Part shown: piece after piece, positions 51,089 to 58,620 of the stretch
Layout of the letters: every line of letters starts with the position of its first letter
How positions within the stretch are numbered: the first letter of the stretch is position 1
NCBI RefSeq assembly: GCF_040760005.1
Contig: NZ_CP099760.1
Span: 2,909,501-2,973,500, forward strand
Source: Pseudomonas sp. stari2
GTDB lineage: Bacteria; Pseudomonadota; Gammaproteobacteria; Pseudomonadales; Pseudomonadaceae
Direction of reading: 5' to 3'
DNA length: 64,000 nt
The notes under the pieces: model-generated
The model's database searches: none
Told to the model about the DNA's origin: nothing
The model's input: only the letters and a program-made list of their open reading frames with translations
Translations under genes and position numbers: made by a program

Positions 51089-51841
51089 CTATCGCGCGGT
51101 CGACCGAGCAATCCAGTCTTCAAAACGGATGGCCCCCAGACGCGAGTGCTTGCCGGTGACCAGCGATTGATCGTCGAGCAACGTCCCGTAGTAGCGCGCG
51201 TGCACGTCCGGCACGACCTTGCGGTTATCCTGGCTCGCTTGCAGAAAGCGTCGGACCAGTTCGTCCAGCGGCAGCGCTTCAGGCCCGCCGACATCCACTG
51301 AGCCGTTGAGCGGAGCGGCCAGGACGATGTCTACCAGCGCCGCCACCACGTCATCAGAAGCAATCGGCTGAATTAGCGCTGGTGGCACATGAAGTTCATC
51401 GGCGACAGCAAAGGACTCAGCGATGCCGCCGACAAACTCGAAAAACTGCGTGGCCCGCAGGATCGAGTAAGGCATGCCGGACGCCTTGATCAGGTTTTCC
51501 TGGGCTACCTTGGCGCGCATATAGCCGGCCTCGGGCAAGCGCTCACACCCGACAATCGACAGTGCAACATGATGACGCACCCCGGCAGCCGCCTCGGCCG
51601 CCAGCAGGTTACGGCTCGAGGTCTCGAAAAAATCGAGGACGGCTTGATCCTCCCACGACGGAGCATTGGCCACGTCGACCACCACATCGGTACCGTCCAT
51701 GGCGGCTGCCAGTCCTTCGCGGGTGATGCTGTTGACGCCCGTGCTGGGGCTGGCGGCGAGTACGTCATGGCCGCGCTCGCGAAGAAGGGGCACCAGTTTC
51801 GAGCCGATGAGGCCGGAGCCTCCGATAACGACGATCTTCAT
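51089..51841 (-). CDS. NmrA-like / atypical SDR family NAD(P)-binding protein
   Basis: A 250-residue atypical short-chain dehydrogenase. The Rossmann start is KIVVIGGSGLIGSKLVPLLRERGHDV, VVVDVANAPSWEDQAVLDF follows the usual strand and GYMRAKVAQENLIKASGMPYSILRATQFFEF contains the YxxxK-like lysine (here MRAKVAQE) and the NmrA-type signature. It lacks a clear catalytic tyrosine, so it may be a sensor or a non-standard reductase. It is followed by the cupin gene and divergent from a winged-helix regulator gene that probably controls both. Confidence 0.85.
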   Translation of the reverse strand: MKIVVIGGSGLIGSKLVPLLRERGHDVLAASPSTGVNSITREGLAAAMDGTDVVVDVANAPSWEDQAVLDFFETSSRNLLAAEAAAGVRHHVALSIVGCERLPEAGYMRAKVAQENLIKASGMPYSILRATQFFEFVGGIAESFAVADELHVPPALIQPIASDDVVAALVDIVLAAPLNGSVDVGGPEALPLDELVRRFLQASQDNRKVVPDVHARYYGTLLDDQSLVTGKHSRLGAIRFEDWIARSTAR

Positions 51842-52083
51842 GGGTCTCTCTCCTCGATGACGCCAACTATTGGCGTCGGTGGGATAGAGATTGCCGATGC
51901 GAAGGAGCGAAGTCCTTGCGGCGACCTTGGGTTTGCCTTGTCGACCCCTTGCATTTTTGTCCAGCCAGCACCCCGCAATGGACGCAGTGGCGTGTTCAAG
52001 TCAGGCGTATTATCGTTCTCGACTTCTCACCACCTGCCGCCGGGAACACGGAGTTGAAGGCGCGTCGCAAAGGGACGTTCGCT

Positions 52084-53652
52084 GTGCCATTCACGTTTGA
52101 AGACTATGTACTTGATCAGGAGCGTCGCGAGCTGACCTTGCGCGGGCAGGTCGTGTCCGTCGGCCCGCAGGTCTTCGATCTGTTGCTGCTGTTCGTCAGC
52201 AACCCCGAACGCGTGTTGAGCAAGGACGAGTTGCTCGGCACGGTATGGAGCGGGCGCATCGTTTCCGAATCGACGATCACCAGCCACATCAACGCCGTGC
52301 GCAAGGCCATCGGTGATACCGGCGATGAGCAGCGTCTGCTGCGCACGGTCGCCCGCAAGGGCTATCGTTTCATTGGCCGGGTCAGTGCCGATATGACCGA
52401 GCCGGTGCCTGAAACCGACGAGGGCTCAACTGCAGCGCCCCACGCACTGGTGCTGCCGGACAAACCCTCGATCACCGTCCTGCCTTTCTATAATCTGAGC
52501 GGCGATCCCGAACAGGACTACTTTGCCGACGGCGTCGTGGAGGACATCATCGCGGCCTTGTCGCGTTTGCGCTGGTTGTTCGTCATCGCACGCAATTCGA
52601 GCTTCACGTTCAAGGGGCGCACGGTGGATGCCCAGGGGGTCGGGCAGGAACTGGGCGTGCGCTATGTGCTGGAAGGCAGTGTGCGCAAATGCGGAAACCG
52701 GGTGCGCATCACCGGGCAACTGATCGACGCCACGAACGGCGCGCACATCTGGGCCGAGCGTTTCGAAGGCACCCTCGACGACATCTTCAAGCTACAGGAT
52801 CAAATCACCGAAAGTGTCGTCGGGGCCATTGCGCCACAACTGGAACGCGCGGAGATCGAGCGCGCCAAACGCAAGCCGACGGAAAGCCTGGATGCCTACG
52901 ATTACTACCTGCGCGCCATGGCAAAGCTTCACAGCGGTACCCAGGAGGCCATCGAGCAAGCGCTGCCGATGTTCTACAAGACCCTCGAACTCGATCCGGA
53001 ATTCGCATCGGCCTATGGCATGGCCGCCTGGTGTCACTTCTGGCGCAAGCTCAATGGCTGGATGACGGATCGGCCGGCCGAGATCGCCGAAGGCATTCGT
53101 CTGGCGCGTCTGGCGGTCACGCTGGGGCGCGATGACGCGGTGGCGTTGACGCGCGGCGGACATGCGCTTGCGCACCTGGCCGGTGATGTGGACGCCGGCA
53201 TCGCCTTGCTCGACCGCGCGCGCCTGCTCAATCCCAATCTCGCACCCGCGTGGTTTCTTGGTGGAATCCTGCGTGCGCTTCGCGGTGAAACCGCGTCCGC
53301 CATCAAGGACTTGAACCATGCCGCTCGCTTGAGCCCGCTGGATCCGGAAATGTTCAGAATGCACGTCGGCATGGCCCTGGCGCATTACTTCGCCGGGGAC
53401 TTCGAGGCCTCGGCAGATTTCGCCGAAAAAGCCTTGGGCAACCTGCCGACGCTGTTGGTGGGGGCGGCGCTGGTGGCGGCCAGCCACGCGCTGGGCGGGC
53501 GTCCGGATAAAGCCCGCTGGGCGATGCAGCGCTTGCAGACGCTGAACCCGGCGTTGCGCCTGGGCCACCTCAAGGACTGGCTGCCGATTCAACGGCCCGA
53601 GGATTTTGTCCGGTTCATTGAAGGGCTTCGACTGGCGGGGTTGCCGGAGTGA
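52084..53652 (+). CDS. Winged-helix regulator with TolB-N-like and TPR-like domains (CadC-related, soluble)
   Basis: A 522-residue protein. The N-terminal OmpR/CadC-type winged helix spans about 1-100 (VGPQVFDLLLLFVSNPERVLSKDEL, SHINAVRKAIGD, KGYRFIG). It is followed by a TolB-N/adenylate-cyclase-associated domain (PSITVLPFYNLSGDPEQDYFADG) and a helical TPR-type C-terminus (ALELDPEFASAYG-like repeats: TLELDPEFASAYGMA). Unlike CadC, no membrane segment lies between the domains, so it is cytoplasmic. A GTG start with AAGGGACGTTCGCT upstream is preferred; TTG at 52054 is possible. It is divergent from the NmrA-like and cupin genes. Confidence 0.82.
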   Translation: MPFTFEDYVLDQERRELTLRGQVVSVGPQVFDLLLLFVSNPERVLSKDELLGTVWSGRIVSESTITSHINAVRKAIGDTGDEQRLLRTVARKGYRFIGRVSADMTEPVPETDEGSTAAPHALVLPDKPSITVLPFYNLSGDPEQDYFADGVVEDIIAALSRLRWLFVIARNSSFTFKGRTVDAQGVGQELGVRYVLEGSVRKCGNRVRITGQLIDATNGAHIWAERFEGTLDDIFKLQDQITESVVGAIAPQLERAEIERAKRKPTESLDAYDYYLRAMAKLHSGTQEAIEQALPMFYKTLELDPEFASAYGMAAWCHFWRKLNGWMTDRPAEIAEGIRLARLAVTLGRDDAVALTRGGHALAHLAGDVDAGIALLDRARLLNPNLAPAWFLGGILRALRGETASAIKDLNHAARLSPLDPEMFRMHVGMALAHYFAGDFEASADFAEKALGNLPTLLVGAALVAASHALGGRPDKARWAMQRLQTLNPALRLGHLKDWLPIQRPEDFVRFIEGLRLAGLPE

Positions 53653-53700
53653 TTGCTTGATTGCACCTATTCCGATCCCGCGGACAGCACGGCTGTACCG

Positions 53701-53842
53701 GGCCTAAGCTAATACCAAAACGGTATTTGTTTGTCGTTTTTAAGATCGTTTAGCTTTTACTGACTCACCAATCAGACTTTCAAATAATAGAACCCTCGAT
53801 TGCCATGACGGCACGCGCTGAATCGATCAAAGGCTCTGCAGA
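53701..53842 (+). promoter_or_regulatory. Promoter/leader element copy B (paired with 47096-47242)
   Basis: Second copy of the two-block element. Block 1 is 53701-53753 and block 2 is 53792-53841; they share GGCCTAAGCTAAT, TATTTGTT, ATCGTTTAG, GATTGCCATGACGGCAC and GCTGAATCGATCA with copy A. The ATG of the ABC ATPase gene is 53 bases beyond block 2, compared with 24 in copy A. Block 2 has a short stem (CGATT/AATCG). Differences between copies in the possible peptide frame are mostly amino-acid changing, so the conserved item is DNA or RNA and not a peptide. Confidence 0.7.
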
Positions 53843-53894
53843 ATTTTCTTGCTGATGGGCGCCACAATCTGGCCCATCGACTTTAAGGATTTGT

Positions 53895-55451
53895 ATGAGT
53901 GCGCCTGTCGCCGTGGCCTGCGAGCCGCTGATTCGTGTACGTGACCTGAGCAAGACCTTTGGCTCGAACCGCGCGCTGGATCGGGTCAGCCTGGAGATTT
54001 TTCCCGCCGAAGTGGTGGCGCTGCTCGGCGCCAACGGTGCGGGCAAATCGACGCTGGTGAAGATCCTCGCCGGCAGCCAGACCCACGATGGCGGCGAGAT
54101 CTGGATCGATGGACAGCCCCGGCACTTCAGTTCACCGCTGTCGGCGCGCCGCTTCGGCATCGTCGCGGTTCATCAGCAGATCAACGAGGGCATCGCACCC
54201 GGATTGAGCGTTGCGGAGAACCTGCTGCTCGACGAGCTGTGCCGCCCCGACGCCGACTTCTGGCTCAATCGCAAACGCCTGCTGGAGCGCGCCGCGAGCA
54301 TCGCCGCCAGGCTCGGTCTGGTGCTGCCGCTGGAGCAACCGATCGAACACCTCGGCCAGGCCGAACGGCAACTGGTGGTGCTGGCCCGCGCCTTTGCCCT
54401 GCAGCCACGGTTGCTGATTCTCGATGAGCCCACGGCGGCGCTCTCGGATGCCGAAGCGCAGCGCCTGTTCGGCCTGATCGACACGCTGCGCAGCGGGGGC
54501 GTGGCGATCATTTATATCTCCCATCGCCTGTCGGATCTGCAACGGGTGGCGGATCGCGCCATCGTCCTGCGTGACGGGCAACTGGCCGGCGAATTCAGTG
54601 CCCGGCAATTGCCTCAGGCGCTGGAAGCCATGTTCGGTCAGGCGCTGGAGGCGCATGTTTACACGTCGCGAGCAGCGGGACGCGAAGTGCTGAAGCTGCG
54701 CGACGTGAAGCTGCTGCCGCGCACCCGTGCTTTTAACCTGACCCTTCATGATGGCGAAGTAGTGGTGCTGACTGGATTGCTCGGCGCCGGCAAAAGCGAA
54801 ATCGCCGAAGTGCTGTTCGGTCTGCGCAATCCGTTGTCCGGCTCTCTGCAACTGGACGGCCTCGACTGGCAACCGGGCTCGCCCCGACAGGCGATCCAGA
54901 GCGGCGTGTTCTTCGTCGCCGAAGACCGCGCCAGTCAATCGTTGGTGCCGGATTTTTCATTGCGCCGAACCCTGACCTTGCCGTTTCTCGAACGCTTCAC
55001 CCGTGGCGGTTTCATCCGCAACCGAGCCGAGGCGACGGCGGTGGAGGCGCAAGTCGCGGCGCTGGGAATCAAGACCGCCGGCATCGATGTGCCGATGAGT
55101 GCGTTGTCCGGCGGCAATCAACAGAAGGTCGTGCTCGGTCGCTGGCTACTCGGCGAGGGCAGGGTGTTGATTCTCGATGAGCCGTTTCAGGGCGTTGATG
55201 TCCGTGCCCGACGCGAGATCTGTCAGTTGCTGCGCGATAGCGCCAACGTTCGCGCGACGCTGGTGATCTGTTCGGATGTCGATGAAGCCCTGGAGATCGC
55301 TGACCGGATTCTGCTGGTACGCGATCACGCGGTGGTCGCCGAATACCCGCGTGCCGGCCTGGATCGCTCCACCCTGGTTGCCGCGTTAGCCGGCACCGAT
55401 CCGCAAAGTTCTTTTGTTCAAGCCGCGCCAAGGAGTAGAGCGAGTGCCTGA
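53895..55451 (+). CDS. Ribose-type ABC transporter ATPase (RbsA-like, two nucleotide-binding domains)
   Basis: A 518-residue double ATPase of the monosaccharide (CUT2) group. First domain: Walker A GANGAGKSTLVKIL, a degenerate signature LGQAERQLVVLARAF and Walker B LLILDEPTAALS. Second domain: GLLGAGKSEIAEVLFG, LSGGNQQKVVLGRW and VLILDEPFQGVD. The degenerate first signature is normal for this group. ATG with TTTAAGGATTTGT upstream. It is the first gene after leader copy B and overlaps the permease gene by eight bases. CUT2 systems take sugars, but also autoinducer-2 and other small polar compounds, so the substrate is open. Confidence 0.9.
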   Translation: MSAPVAVACEPLIRVRDLSKTFGSNRALDRVSLEIFPAEVVALLGANGAGKSTLVKILAGSQTHDGGEIWIDGQPRHFSSPLSARRFGIVAVHQQINEGIAPGLSVAENLLLDELCRPDADFWLNRKRLLERAASIAARLGLVLPLEQPIEHLGQAERQLVVLARAFALQPRLLILDEPTAALSDAEAQRLFGLIDTLRSGGVAIIYISHRLSDLQRVADRAIVLRDGQLAGEFSARQLPQALEAMFGQALEAHVYTSRAAGREVLKLRDVKLLPRTRAFNLTLHDGEVVVLTGLLGAGKSEIAEVLFGLRNPLSGSLQLDGLDWQPGSPRQAIQSGVFFVAEDRASQSLVPDFSLRRTLTLPFLERFTRGGFIRNRAEATAVEAQVAALGIKTAGIDVPMSALSGGNQQKVVLGRWLLGEGRVLILDEPFQGVDVRARREICQLLRDSANVRATLVICSDVDEALEIADRILLVRDHAVVAEYPRAGLDRSTLVAALAGTDPQSSFVQAAPRSRASA

Positions 55452-56469
55452 TTCGAGTTCCCTTTTGTCATCCGTCCCGGCGACATCCGAGCGCTTCGTG
55501 CAGGCGCTGATTCGCTACGGCCTGCTGTGGGTGCTGGCATTGATCGTGGTGTTTTTCAGTGTCGCGGAACCGGCGTTTCTGCGGGTCGGCAACCTGTTCA
55601 GCATCCTGCAGTCGGTGTCGATTGTTGCGCTGCTGGCGTTGGGCGTGACGCTGACCATGGCTGTCGGCGGGCTGGATCTGTCGATCGGTGCGGTGGCGGC
55701 CATGAGTCTGATGATTGCCAGTTACGTGATGGTGGTGCTCGGCTGGGGCGCGGTGCCGGCAGTGCTGATCAGCCTCGCGGGCGGTGCGCTGGTCGGGCTG
55801 CTCAACGGCTGGCTGATCGTGAAGATGCGCGTGCCGGACATTCTCGCGACGCTCGGCAGCATGTTTCTGGTGATCGGTGTGCAACTGATTCCCACGGGCG
55901 GACGCTCGATTGCGGTGGGCATGACCCTGCCCAATGGCGATGAAGCCGAGGGCGCGTTCAGTGCGCTGTTTCTCGCGCTTGGGCGCGGGCGGCTTTGGGA
56001 CGTTGTGCCGATTCCGGTGTTGATAACGGCGGTTGTCGCGGTAGCGGTGTGGCTGTTTCTCGAACGCACGCGTATCGGTCGGTTGTTCTATGCGATTGGC
56101 GGTAACGAGCAGGCGGCGCGTCTGGCTGGTGCGCCGGTGCAACGCTTCAAGTTGCTCGCTTACTTGCTCTCGGCGCTGCTGGCATCGCTCGGTGGTTTGC
56201 TGCTGGCGGCGCGGTTGGGACGCGGTGACGTCAGCTCCGGCAATGGCCTGGTACTCGACGCGCTGGGCGCTGCGCTGATCGGTTTTGCCGTGCTCGGGGC
56301 GAAGAAGCCCAACGCGTTCGGCACGCTGGTCGGCGCATTGCTGGTGGCCTCGTTGCTCAACGGCCTGACCATGCTCAACGCGCCGTATTACGCGCAGGAT
56401 TTCGTCAAGGGACTGGTACTGGTGCTGGCCCTGATGTTCACCTTCGGCCTCGCGCATCGGGCGCGCTGA
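55444..56469 (+). CDS. Ribose-type ABC transporter permease (RbsC-like)
   Basis: A 341-residue permease with about ten membrane segments. LALGVTLTMAVGGLDLSIGAVAAMS and GGNEQAARLAGAPVQRFKLLAYLLSALLA are the standard CUT2 permease motifs (short forms GGLDLSIGA and GGNEQAARLAG). A GTG start at 55444 inside the ATPase stop region, with AAGGAG eight bases before it, gives an eight-base overlap and hence coupled translation. It is followed by the binding protein gene 31 bases later. Permease, ATPase and binding protein form one importer. Confidence 0.9.
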   Translation: MPDSSSLLSSVPATSERFVQALIRYGLLWVLALIVVFFSVAEPAFLRVGNLFSILQSVSIVALLALGVTLTMAVGGLDLSIGAVAAMSLMIASYVMVVLGWGAVPAVLISLAGGALVGLLNGWLIVKMRVPDILATLGSMFLVIGVQLIPTGGRSIAVGMTLPNGDEAEGAFSALFLALGRGRLWDVVPIPVLITAVVAVAVWLFLERTRIGRLFYAIGGNEQAARLAGAPVQRFKLLAYLLSALLASLGGLLLAARLGRGDVSSGNGLVLDALGAALIGFAVLGAKKPNAFGTLVGALLVASLLNGLTMLNAPYYAQDFVKGLVLVLALMFTFGLAHRAR

Positions 56470-56500
56470 GCCGGTTCATTGATGCTTCAAGGAAAGATCC

Positions 56501-57556
56501 ATGCACGGTTCAATCAAGCAGTTCGCACGTCATTGCCTCGCGGGGGCGTTGCTCTCGCCCCTGGCCCTCAATGCGCAGGCCAAGGCCTTGCCGGGGGCAC
56601 CGGCACCGTTCGACAAGGGGCAGGTCCAGATCGCGCTGGTGGGCTATTTATTTTCCGGGGATTTCCCTGAAGCCTATCTGCGCGGCGTGGAGAAACAGAC
56701 CGAAGCGCTGGGCGCCAACCTGCGGGTGTTCGACGCGCGGCAACAGGCAGCCAGTCAGGGTGAAATGATCGATCAGGCCGCCGACCTTGGCGTCGACGGC
56801 ATCATCGTCCAGTTGGGGCTAGCGGAAACCCTCAAAGGCCCGATCGACCGGGCACTCGCCAAAGGCATCAAGGTCGTTGCCTTCGACGTCGATCTGAACA
56901 CGCCGCAGGTAACTCAGGTCGAGCAGGACCACCACGCACTGGCGCGTCTGGCACTCGATCAAGCGGTGAAGGACAACGGCACCCGCTTCGACGCCGGGTA
57001 TGTCTACATCAGCGGCTTCACACCTATGGAGCGCCGCGACGAGATCTGGCGCCAGGTCAAGACGAGTAATCCGGGGATCATCGAAAAGGCGCGCTTCGGC
57101 ACGCTCAATCCGCCGATTGCCAATTCGGTGGCCGATCAGGCCAGCGCCGTGCTGCGGGCCAATCCGGGGATCAGCGTGATCTTCGCGCCGTTCGACGAGT
57201 TCGCCAAAGGCGCGAAGATCGCCGTGGACGAGGCCGGTCTGAGCCGCAAGGTGAAGATCTACAGCGCCGATATTTCCACCGCCGACATCCAGATCATGAA
57301 AGAGCCGGACAGCGCCTGGGCCGCCACCGCCGCGGTCAATCCACAAGTGGCCGGGGCGATCAGTGTGCGCAGTCTGGCGATGCTGATCGCCGGGGAAAAT
57401 CCGGGGCACAAGGTGCTGGTGCCGCCGACCCTGATCACCCGTCAGCAGCTGCTGGATCTGGACGTGAAAAACGTGCGGGACCTGGGGCAGAAGCTGCCGG
57501 CGTTCGGTGACTCCGCCAATGTCGCGCGGGCACCGTGGATTCCCGTGGCGAACTGA
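56501..57556 (+). CDS. Periplasmic substrate-binding protein of a ribose-type ABC importer
   Basis: A 351-residue type I periplasmic binding protein with signal peptide (ARHCLAGALLSPLALNAQAKA). VQIALVGYLFSGDFPEAYLRGVEKQTEALGANL and MIDQAADLGVDGIIVQLG are the typical first lobe of sugar-binding proteins; later IFAPFDEFAKGAKIAVDEAG belongs to the second lobe. Ligand residues cannot be assigned. The last gene in this transporter set, it is followed ten bases later by a molybdopterin-dependent enzyme, which suggests that the imported compound is oxidised or reduced, or that the enzyme handles sulfite released from it. Confidence 0.88.
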   Translation: MHGSIKQFARHCLAGALLSPLALNAQAKALPGAPAPFDKGQVQIALVGYLFSGDFPEAYLRGVEKQTEALGANLRVFDARQQAASQGEMIDQAADLGVDGIIVQLGLAETLKGPIDRALAKGIKVVAFDVDLNTPQVTQVEQDHHALARLALDQAVKDNGTRFDAGYVYISGFTPMERRDEIWRQVKTSNPGIIEKARFGTLNPPIANSVADQASAVLRANPGISVIFAPFDEFAKGAKIAVDEAGLSRKVKIYSADISTADIQIMKEPDSAWAATAAVNPQVAGAISVRSLAMLIAGENPGHKVLVPPTLITRQQLLDLDVKNVRDLGQKLPAFGDSANVARAPWIPVAN

Positions 57557-57565
57557 GGAGCCGAC

Positions 57566-58231
57566 ATGCAAGACAAGGCTGCGCGCCTGCGCAAGAGCCG
57601 TTCGCCAAAAGCCGATGTGGCGCTGGGCGAACGGCTGCCACCGGGGCAGGTGCTGACGGAGCGTTTTCCGATCCTGCACGAAGGCGAGGTGCCAGCGTAT
57701 GACCTGGCGACGTGGTCGCTGCGTCTGTTCGGCGCCATGGCCAACCCGGTCGAGCTGAGCTACGCCGGTCTGCAAGCGCTGCCACAACGCTCGTTGCAAT
57801 GCGACATTCATTGCGTGACACGCTGGTCGAAGTTCGACACCCGCTGGAGCGGGGTGCACCTGCAAGACCTGTTGCAGACCCTGGACATCCGCCCGACGTC
57901 GACCTTCGTCATGGCTCATGCCGATCACGATTACCAGACCAACCTGCGTCTCGATGACCTGTTGCACCCGGAGAGCTTGCTGGCCACCCATTACGACGGT
58001 CAGCCGCTGACCGCGCAACATGGTTGGCCACTGCGTCTGGTAGTGGCGGGGCGGTACTTCTGGAAGAGCGCGAAATGGCTGCGCGGGCTCGAATTCGTCG
58101 ATCAGGAACACCCGGGCTTCTGGGAGCGCAGCGGCTTTCATTTGCACGCCGATCCATTCATTGAACAGCGTTTCAGCGGCGATGCGTTGGACATTGCCGA
58201 AGATGCCTGGCGGGAAAAGGACTTCGACTGA
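57566..58231 (+). CDS. Cytosolic sulfite-oxidase-fold molybdopterin oxidoreductase
   Basis: A 221-residue protein with the oxidoreductase molybdopterin-binding domain. The molybdenum cysteine is in LQCDIHCVTRWSKFDTRWSGV (the DxHCVTRWS pattern, Cys about residue 81) and HGWPLRLVVAGRYFWKSAKWLRGLEF is the other cofactor motif. It has no Tat signal and no partner like MsrQ, so unlike MsrP it stays in the cytoplasm; it resembles YuiH-like proteins. It is ten bases behind the binding-protein gene, part of the same operon. Oxidation of sulfite or reduction of a sulfoxide are the reactions suggested by fold and leader context. Confidence 0.87.
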   Translation: MQDKAARLRKSRSPKADVALGERLPPGQVLTERFPILHEGEVPAYDLATWSLRLFGAMANPVELSYAGLQALPQRSLQCDIHCVTRWSKFDTRWSGVHLQDLLQTLDIRPTSTFVMAHADHDYQTNLRLDDLLHPESLLATHYDGQPLTAQHGWPLRLVVAGRYFWKSAKWLRGLEFVDQEHPGFWERSGFHLHADPFIEQRFSGDALDIAEDAWREKDFD

Positions 58232-58620
58232 CGACATTTAACTTCGCACCGGAAAAACACAGATAAATAACGTTCTCTACAACAACGTGGAGTGCGTTTT
58301 TTTGTGCGTGATTAGTTATTCGTTAGTTGGGTGATCATGTTGTTTGGTCAACACAAGTGTTGCTCGGACAACACTCCGTTCGTCGGGTATAACCTAAGCG
58401 TTATTGGTTCTTTTGCGGCAGGCGACCGCTCGTCTAGCATCGGTAAACAGGGGGTTCTACTAACTTTGGAGTTCTTGCGTTCTAACAGTCGATAGTTGTT
58501 CAACGCACTTCGATACCTTTCTGTATATCAAAACTACAGCAGAAATTGCCGTGCACTGATTGCCGACACTTCATGATTCGGCAGCGGCCGGTTATTAACT
58601 GCGATTCAAGGAGCTGTCGC
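58232..58620 (+). promoter_or_regulatory. 389-base spacer with two palindromic operators upstream of a TonB receptor
   Basis: Two palindromes of the same pattern stand 20 bases apart: TGTTG-N6-CAACA at 58338-58353 and GTGTTG-N6-CAACAC at 58357-58374. A hairpin TGCCGA/TCGGCA lies at 58561-58583, and ATAACCTAAGCGTTATT near 58390 resembles the beginning of the leader element. No gene was found here. Confidence 0.5.
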
